Source: JANLSE01 sp038214135
GTDB lineage: Bacteria; Chloroflexota; Chloroflexia; Chloroflexales; Roseiflexaceae
Assembly: GCA_038214135.1 (NCBI GenBank)
Contig: JBBQSD010000101.1
Span: forward strand, 1-23,018
Reading direction: 5' to 3'
Length of the DNA stretch: 23,018 nt
A program made the translations under genes and the position numbers. Shown here piece after piece: positions 21,716 through 23,018 of this stretch. The notes beneath the pieces are model-generated. The model saw only the letters and a list, made by a program, of their open reading frames with translations. It searched no databases and was not told the origin of the DNA. Numbering within the stretch: the stretch's first letter is position 1; each line of letters opens with the position of its first letter.

Positions 21716-21730
21716 GCGTGTGCTATCCCG

Positions 21731-21861
21731 TATATAGCAATCCTATCGGATTTGTAAAACAGGGAAAGGGATTTCTCTCGGGGACACCCAAAGGGTGCCC
21801 GGCCCTCAAACTCCCGCTCTGTGCTCACGCACGGTTACAACTTATTTAGGAATGCTATATA
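21731..21861. mobile_element. 131-bp MITE-like element with TATATAGCA ends touching the PIN toxin gene
   Basis: TATATAGCAATCCTA at 21731-21745 matches the reverse complement of 21847-21861 at 14 of 15 positions. The TA-rich ends suggest a TA target site as used by IS630/Tc1-type transposases, which I infer only. The right end supplies the TAG stop codon (21857-21855) of the PIN toxin gene. No transposase is encoded. Confidence 0.6.
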
Positions 21862-22301
21862 GTTGGTGGCTCATCGAATGGTGGTTGTATGATCATTTGG
21901 AGAAAGGTATTGGGCAAGATAATCGAAATCCCACGAAATGGATGCAGTACCAGCAGATCAGGATCACCGGTGATAAGCTCGGTTGCCTGACCATTGGCGG
22001 CAATTTCGAGGAACTTATCGTCTTTTGTGTCACGACATACTTGAATTGATTCTGTGACATTGATCGTGATTGCCAGATGTGTGTAGCGGTCGAGGAATGC
22101 CTCCCGCTCGTCAATCGTGAGATATGTATCAAACTTTTTGCGACGCAACACGTCGCTCAATTCGTGAAGCGCAGCGAGTGATGTCAGCAAGGTTCCCGTC
22201 TGTACCGCAAGAAAAAAGGCCTGGGCGGGTTTTGACTCGGCAAAAAGCAATGCACTCACAAGCACATTCGTATCAAAGACGAAGCGCTTATTCGGATTCA
22301 T
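21855..22301 (-). CDS. PIN-family toxin of a type II toxin-antitoxin pair (COG1569-like)
   Basis: A 148-residue PIN-domain protein of the kind annotated as putative toxin-antitoxin system toxin component, PIN family. It starts KRFVFDTNVLVSALL, with Asp10 as the first catalytic acid, then Glu47 in LAALHELSDVL, CRDTKDDKFLEIA (Asp91/94/95) and TGDPDLLVLHPFRGI (Asp113/115). This full acidic set should give a Mg-dependent RNase. The ATG overlaps the upstream antitoxin by 14 bp, so translation is coupled. The last codons and the TAG lie in the inverted end of a MITE-like element, so the C-terminal residues (PPTI) may be altered from the original. Confidence 0.88.
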   Translation of the reverse strand: MNPNKRFVFDTNVLVSALLFAESKPAQAFFLAVQTGTLLTSLAALHELSDVLRRKKFDTYLTIDEREAFLDRYTHLAITINVTESIQVCRDTKDDKFLEIAANGQATELITGDPDLLVLHPFRGISIILPNTFLQMIIQPPFDEPPTI

Positions 22302-22518
22302 TCAGGATATCCTGTAATATTTCGGGAGTAAGCCCACGTTGTTGTGCATTGGCGCTGATGCGTCGCATCAGTTGTTCAAGGGGCTCAGTCGTCTGCGCAG
22401 CTTCGAGCAAGCGCAGGCTGAGGAGCGCTTCCAATTTCCGACGGTCTTCGTCCGAAGCGGTATTGAAAGCTTCGGCAGCCCGCGCATCAACGCGAATGGT
22501 AATCGTCTCGGTTGTCAT
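22288..22518 (-). CDS. Antitoxin partner of the PIN toxin
   Basis: This 76-residue protein starts MTTETITIRVDARAAEAFNTASDEDRRKLEALLSLRLLEA. TITIRVDARAAEAF is the strand and first helix of a ribbon-helix-helix-like antitoxin; the rest is a charged helix (about 20-45) and a tail (EPLEQLMRRISANAQQRGLTPEILQDIL) likely to bind the toxin. I chose ATG 22518 because the antitoxin pattern starts there, although the frame is open to 22695. TATAAT at 22567-22562 on the minus strand is a likely -10 with a leader of about 36 nt; there is no clear Shine-Dalgarno box. It overlaps the toxin start by 14 bp. Confidence 0.82.
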   Translation of the reverse strand: MTTETITIRVDARAAEAFNTASDEDRRKLEALLSLRLLEAAQTTEPLEQLMRRISANAQQRGLTPEILQDILNESE

Positions 22519-22685
22519 AGTATACCGGCTTTCTTGTACCCATGGTAACGTTGCGACCTTTATTATACCGTACCTCTGGTGAGGATGAAGGGAAATAGCC
22601 TCCTGATGATGCGCTGTGATTGCACGAACAGAGGAAAGGAGATGAAACGATATGGTGCTGATGGTCTGCCGTCCCACCAACAGTT

Positions 22686-23018
22686 CTACGCCCACGCCGG
22701 TAGCCCATCGACTATCTTGATTGTCTCCAAACTGACTGTGATGACCCTGCCGATCAGCCGCACAATGTATTCCTCATCGTCGGCGCGGTTCGGATCGGAG
22801 ACGATCCCGCTGCGTTTGTCGGTGCTGACCTGATATTGGTCGATGATCCAATCCAATGCTGAACGGTTGCCAAGCCGATAGCGCAAACATTCAGCCGGGA
22901 TGCCAGCCAGTGTCAGCGATTCATTGACGACCAGGGTTGTTTTATCGGCAGAGAGCTTCATCTTTGTGACGCGCCATGTGAACGGCAGATCGCGGTTCTC
23001 GATCCAGCGCAGTTTGTA
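22686..23018 (-). CDS. C-terminal part of a restriction-modification/helicase protein (copy 2, cut by window edge)
   Basis: The minus-strand frame is open from the right edge to TAG at 22686, giving 110 residues that begin YKLRWIENRDLPFTWRV and continue through MKLSADKTTLVVNESLTLAGIP, YRLGNRSALDWIIDQYQVST and DPNRADDEEYIVRLIGRV to VDGLPAWA. This is the characteristic C-terminal tail of very large type ISP-like restriction-modification enzymes or predicted helicases; the catalytic domains would lie beyond the window. A near-identical 3' remnant sits at 17519-17706 in the same orientation. ATG 22961 is internal, not a start. The stop is intact here, so this is probably the functional copy or its direct end. 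Confidence 0.8.
   Translation of the reverse strand, partial: YKLRWIENRDLPFTWRVTKMKLSADKTTLVVNESLTLAGIPAECLRYRLGNRSALDWIIDQYQVSTDKRSGIVSDPNRADDEEYIVRLIGRVITVSLETIKIVDGLPAWA

Noticed and set aside
17340..23018. Integron integrase gene or CRISPR array in the accessory region
   Set aside because: No tyrosine recombinase frame is present on either strand, and the repeats are not regularly spaced, so neither can be claimed within this window.
1..23018. tRNA or rRNA genes
   Set aside because: I found no cloverleaf with a TTCRANY loop and CCA-type end, and no rRNA-like sequence, while reading the intergenic regions.

Overview
The window (about 23 kb, GC in the mid-50s percent) looks like a chromosomal segment of a Chloroflexota (Chloroflexia-like) bacterium. 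This assignment is inferred from gene content (split glycine dehydrogenase gcvPA/gcvPB, a DUF951 protein, an NfeD-slipin pair, a very large cytosolic GAF-PAS histidine kinase) and from the wealth of intergenic palindromes. No rRNA or other phylogenetic marker is present.

Layout. (1) 1-60 may be the 5' end of a leftward gene; 61-577 holds only low-complexity sequence. (2) 594-7481, plus strand, is housekeeping: a YabN-type methylase-MazG fusion, a DUF951 protein, the NfeD/slipin membrane pair (the NfeD seems to lack its Ser-Lys protease dyad), leucyl aminopeptidase PepA and an MBL-fold hydrolase. (3) 7454-10615, minus strand, is a four-GAF/PAS histidine kinase whose 3' end overlaps the MBL gene convergently; 10760-11254 is a DUF6624-like protein with its own promoter. 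(4) 11300-17340, minus strand, is a complete glycine cleavage operon, gcvT-gcvH-gcvPA-(APH-fold pseudokinase)-gcvPB. It starts from an extended -10 promoter and a tandem glycine riboswitch whose second aptamer overlaps an intrinsic terminator. The pseudokinase ATG directly abuts the gcvPA stop codon.

(5) 17340-23018 is accessory DNA. Two near-identical copies of the 3' end of a restriction-modification/helicase gene (one a remnant, one running off the right edge) bracket about 5 kb of small modules: an orphan small ORF, a VapBC pair with a frameshifted toxin, a TPR membrane protein with an amber codon in its leader, a DinB-like protein, and an intact PIN-toxin/antitoxin pair. Between the vapBC, TPR and DinB modules lie three imperfect palindromes of 104-129 bp. 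Read on the minus strand, they have the architecture of integron attC sites (RYYYAAC at one end, GTTRRRY at the other, extra unpaired bases in one arm, a shared core). I interpret this as a small integrase-less attC cluster (CALIN-like) and regard it as the most notable feature. The rest of the region is filled with MITE-like inverted-repeat elements.

Regulation. Extended -10 promoters of the form TGnTAnnnT recur throughout. In two cases they sit so close to the start codon that the mRNA may be leaderless.
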